The notes under the pieces are model-generated. The model was given only the letters and a program-made list of their open reading frames with translations, was not told the origin of the DNA and did no database searches. Shown here piece by piece: positions 61,819-64,000 of a stretch of 64,000 nucleotides of DNA. This stretch comes from Prevotella sp. (GTDB lineage Bacteria; Bacteroidota; Bacteroidia; Bacteroidales; Bacteroidaceae). Positions within the stretch are counted from its first letter, which is position 1; each line of letters starts with the position of its first letter. The stretch is from positions 1 through 64,000 of the forward strand of contig SUYI01000002.1 of NCBI GenBank assembly GCA_015060485.1. Reading direction: 5' to 3'. The translations under genes were made by a program, and so were the position numbers.

Positions 61819-64000
61819 TTAGTCAGCGTGTGGTGTTGTCTTATATTCAGAAGGTGATTTCCCTGTACTTTGTTTAAAACAGCGGCTGAAGTATTTGGGG
61901 TCCGAGAATCCACAAGCGTATGCTACTTCAGCGATGCTTTTATCCGTTTCGCGCAACAACTTGCAGGCATGCTTCGTACGTGCTTCGCGTAGCAAATCCT
62001 GAGGAGTGATACCCATCGTCTGCTTCAATTTGCGCTGTAGACCAGAACGGCTGGTTGCTGCTGCCGATGCCATGTCGCCAACAGAAGTATCTGCATTCGA
62101 CAGGTTCGCCTCGATAAAATCCATGACGCGTTTGAGCATGGGGTCATATGCAGCATGATCCGTTTGGGAACGAGTCTGCTGGGCAGTTTCTGGGCCGTTT
62201 TCTGTTTTGACTTCCAAGAGAGCCAGATAAGCCTCCAGTGTCTCCCGCTGTTTCCGTTTGATGCGGCGTATATATAATAAGGTGTAGGCTATCCCAAGAA
62301 GTGTACCTGCCACTAGCAACAAGATGAGCAGACGTCCCCAAGCGGATTCAAAGAAGGTTGGTTTGACGATAATGGTTAGGGTGCGTATGTTATCCTGCCA
62401 CAAGCCATCGGCATTGGTGGAGCGAATCTCCAACTGATAGGTTCCTGGCTCTAAGTCTAGCAGCGTAGCGGAACGTCCGTGACCAATGTAGTTCCATTCG
62501 GTGTGGTGTTGAAGACGGAAAGCATAACTGATGCGCTCTGCTGCACAATAGTCGATGGCGGCAAAATGTACCGTGACACTTCGCTCGTGGGGTTGTAGCG
62601 TCAAAGTGTCTAAGTAGGCAACCCCCAGATTCTCACTGCCTCCTTGTATGGAAATGCCCGTCAAAACCAGCCGAGGACTGTATGTCTGTTGGCGCATCTG
62701 GTCTGTGGAAGTGATAAAGGCTCCGTCCATCAGTCCGAAAAGCCATCTTCCTTTGCTGAGTTGAAGGGGATGGGCATCAGAGAAACGATAATCAGCATTG
62801 AAGTATCGGGCATCCAGTTGTCTGTAGTGTCCCATGCTGTCAATCATCGCTATCAGATGGCTGCTGACCATCAGCATGTTTCCCTCGTCCATAGGGGTCA
62901 GTGACATAATCACATCCGACGGCAACCTGTTGTTGCCGGCCGTGTAATGTTGGAAAGTCAATGTGTCGGCCAGCAAATCAGAACCTTCGATGCTGTTAAT
63001 GCCACCACTTTCTGTACTGACATAGATGCGTCCGTCGAACCCTGTCATCATATTCATGATGGCACTACTGCTCAAACTGGTTGCACGATTCGACTCGCGC
63101 AGATGTCGATGAAACCGCATTTTATGGGCATCCTGTTCCAGTTTGGCAATAATCAACCCCTCTGTGGTAGCTGCCATCATGACCTCTCCTTGTTGGACCA
63201 ACAGCAGATTACGCACTCGTTGAGCCACCTCTTTGGGATAGCCTTTGGGCGTGTAAAATTGCAGCTGGTCTTTCTGAGACAACGCAGCATAGTAGAGTCC
63301 ACCACCTAGCGTCGCTACCCATAGCCGTCTGAAACGGTCTTCACATATGCTATATACATTCTGATCGGGAAGATTCGTAAAATTGGTAATCTTAAAAACG
63401 CCTGCTGATGTCTCTTGTAAACGGAATAGTCCATCGGGTTTGGAGCCTAACCAAAGGGTTCCATCCATTGTCTGGTACATACAATAAACAGGAGATCCAA
63501 AGGTAGTATAACTGTGATGTAATCGTCCGTCTTTACCCAAATAGCCTAACAGTTGGTCGTCAGCGTAAGAGTAAATGCGCACGGCCCCATCGCCCCTAGT
63601 ACACACCCAATAGCGTTGATGATTGTCTTTAAACAAACACTTTACCTCCGCTTGGGGTTCTATGTCGATTCGCTTTGTATGTTGGACGACAGCCGTCTCT
63701 TTTTTCAAGCCAGAAGGGGTAATGGCCCATTCGTTACCCTGCCGATCGGTTAGGGCAAAGGAAGTGAGTCCGTCGTCATACCTTACGGACTTACTCGTGC
63801 GGTAACGTTTGATGTCGTCTGCGATGTTGGTGGCTGCGCTGTCGCTCAGATTGCTGAAACGATAAGTATGTGTGTCGAACAGATAGTAGTCCTCATCTAC
63901 GCGGCATACCATCTGACCGTCAGGTCTAAGGGCGATGTCTCGAAACCTGTCTGTCGTCATGCGACAGCCGTCACCCATTTGTGCCTTGAACGTTTGAAAT
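61819..64000 (-). CDS. Propeller-TM-AraC sensor regulator, N-terminus cut by window edge
   Basis: The frame stays open past 64000, so the true start lies outside; the visible part is about 727 aa. Repeated two-component-regulator propeller units (for example DGTLWLGSKPDGLFRL and RRLWVATLGGGLYYA) cover about 1-435 of the visible part. A Y_Y_Y domain (about 460-545), a TM helix (about 550-575, LLILLLVAGTLLGIAYTLLYI) and a C-terminal AraC-type double HTH (about 615-710: SVGDMASAAATSRSGLQRKL, IAEVAYACGFSDPKYFSRCF) follow. This is the outer shape of a hybrid two-component system but without histidine kinase and receiver domains. It likely senses a pectin fragment in the periplasm and switches on the CE12-CE8 genes next to it (inference). 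Confidence 0.88.
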   Translation of the reverse strand, partial: FQTFKAQMGDGCRMTTDRFRDIALRPDGQMVCRVDEDYYLFDTHTYRFSNLSDSAATNIADDIKRYRTSKSVRYDDGLTSFALTDRQGNEWAITPSGLKKETAVVQHTKRIDIEPQAEVKCLFKDNHQRYWVCTRGDGAVRIYSYADDQLLGYLGKDGRLHHSYTTFGSPVYCMYQTMDGTLWLGSKPDGLFRLQETSAGVFKITNFTNLPDQNVYSICEDRFRRLWVATLGGGLYYAALSQKDQLQFYTPKGYPKEVAQRVRNLLLVQQGEVMMAATTEGLIIAKLEQDAHKMRFHRHLRESNRATSLSSSAIMNMMTGFDGRIYVSTESGGINSIEGSDLLADTLTFQHYTAGNNRLPSDVIMSLTPMDEGNMLMVSSHLIAMIDSMGHYRQLDARYFNADYRFSDAHPLQLSKGRWLFGLMDGAFITSTDQMRQQTYSPRLVLTGISIQGGSENLGVAYLDTLTLQPHERSVTVHFAAIDYCAAERISYAFRLQHHTEWNYIGHGRSATLLDLEPGTYQLEIRSTNADGLWQDNIRTLTIIVKPTFFESAWGRLLILLLVAGTLLGIAYTLLYIRRIKRKQRETLEAYLALLEVKTENGPETAQQTRSQTDHAAYDPMLKRVMDFIEANLSNADTSVGDMASAAATSRSGLQRKLKQTMGITPQDLLREARTKHACKLLRETDKSIAEVAYACGFSDPKYFSRCFKQSTGKSPSEYKTTPHAD

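Overview
The window reads as a Bacteroidales chromosome, most likely Prevotella in the broad sense (inferred). The grounds are Bacteroidetes -7 promoter boxes (TAnnTTTG) before many genes, few Shine-Dalgarno sites, LruC/DUF4842-type lipoproteins, an S46 dipeptidyl-peptidase, a SusA-like GH13 enzyme, a propeller/AraC sensor-regulator and secreted pectin enzymes. Almost the whole window is coding. The only RNA gene seen is a tRNA-Met cut by the left edge.

Layout. 1-4.6 kb: tRNA, a P-type Ca2+-ATPase, ribF and a CPBP protease. 4.6-11.3 kb (minus): an ECF sigma factor with a putative membrane anti-sigma partner, then argB, speA, aroK and topA, the last three overlapping by 4 bp. 11.5-17 kb: a GH140-like glycosidase and a GH78 rhamnosidase fused to a BNR/sialidase-like domain, suggesting pectin or rhamnogalacturonan breakdown. 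17-25.2 kb: three lipoproteins sharing a D-x-D-[YF]-N-D motif. 25.2-30.7 kb: a four-helix-bundle protein joined in frame to an SpmA/SpmB-like transporter, a flippase and an S46 peptidase. 30.7-36 kb (minus): a tight run of split transketolase, a glycerol-kinase-like FGGY kinase and a DEAD-box helicase. 36-47.7 kb: an M16 protease, gpmI, an esterase, then an operon-like run of sialate O-acetylesterase-like enzyme, NUDIX hydrolase, subtilisin-like protease and GH13 enzyme. 47.8-54.4 kb: a TPR-HTH membrane regulator with a secreted partner, followed by a partly duplicated and rearranged copy of the pair and a small lipoprotein. 54.8-64 kb: a FISUMP-like protein, dusB, and a pectin pair (CE8 pectinesterase, CE12 acetylesterase) beside a propeller-TM-AraC regulator that runs off the right edge.

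The most striking signal is not a single gene. About two dozen short, low-complexity repeat words are scattered through the window. They include GAAATGAAAG, CTCACCT, GTAGGT/ACCTAC, AGTGAAA, TTCTAGT, TATTGTTTA and a GC-rich hairpin word encoding peptides such as TPDPSPNGEG. They sit between genes, and also in frame inside conserved enzymes, where they add 8-45 residues. They form linkers, signal peptides and C-termini, and they bridge one pair of otherwise separate genes. Other unusual structures are four iterons at an exact 21-bp period before a lipoprotein gene, three tandem 22-bp palindromes, back-to-back promoters inside a near-palindrome, and a 32-nt promoter form whose spacer is conserved at three sites.
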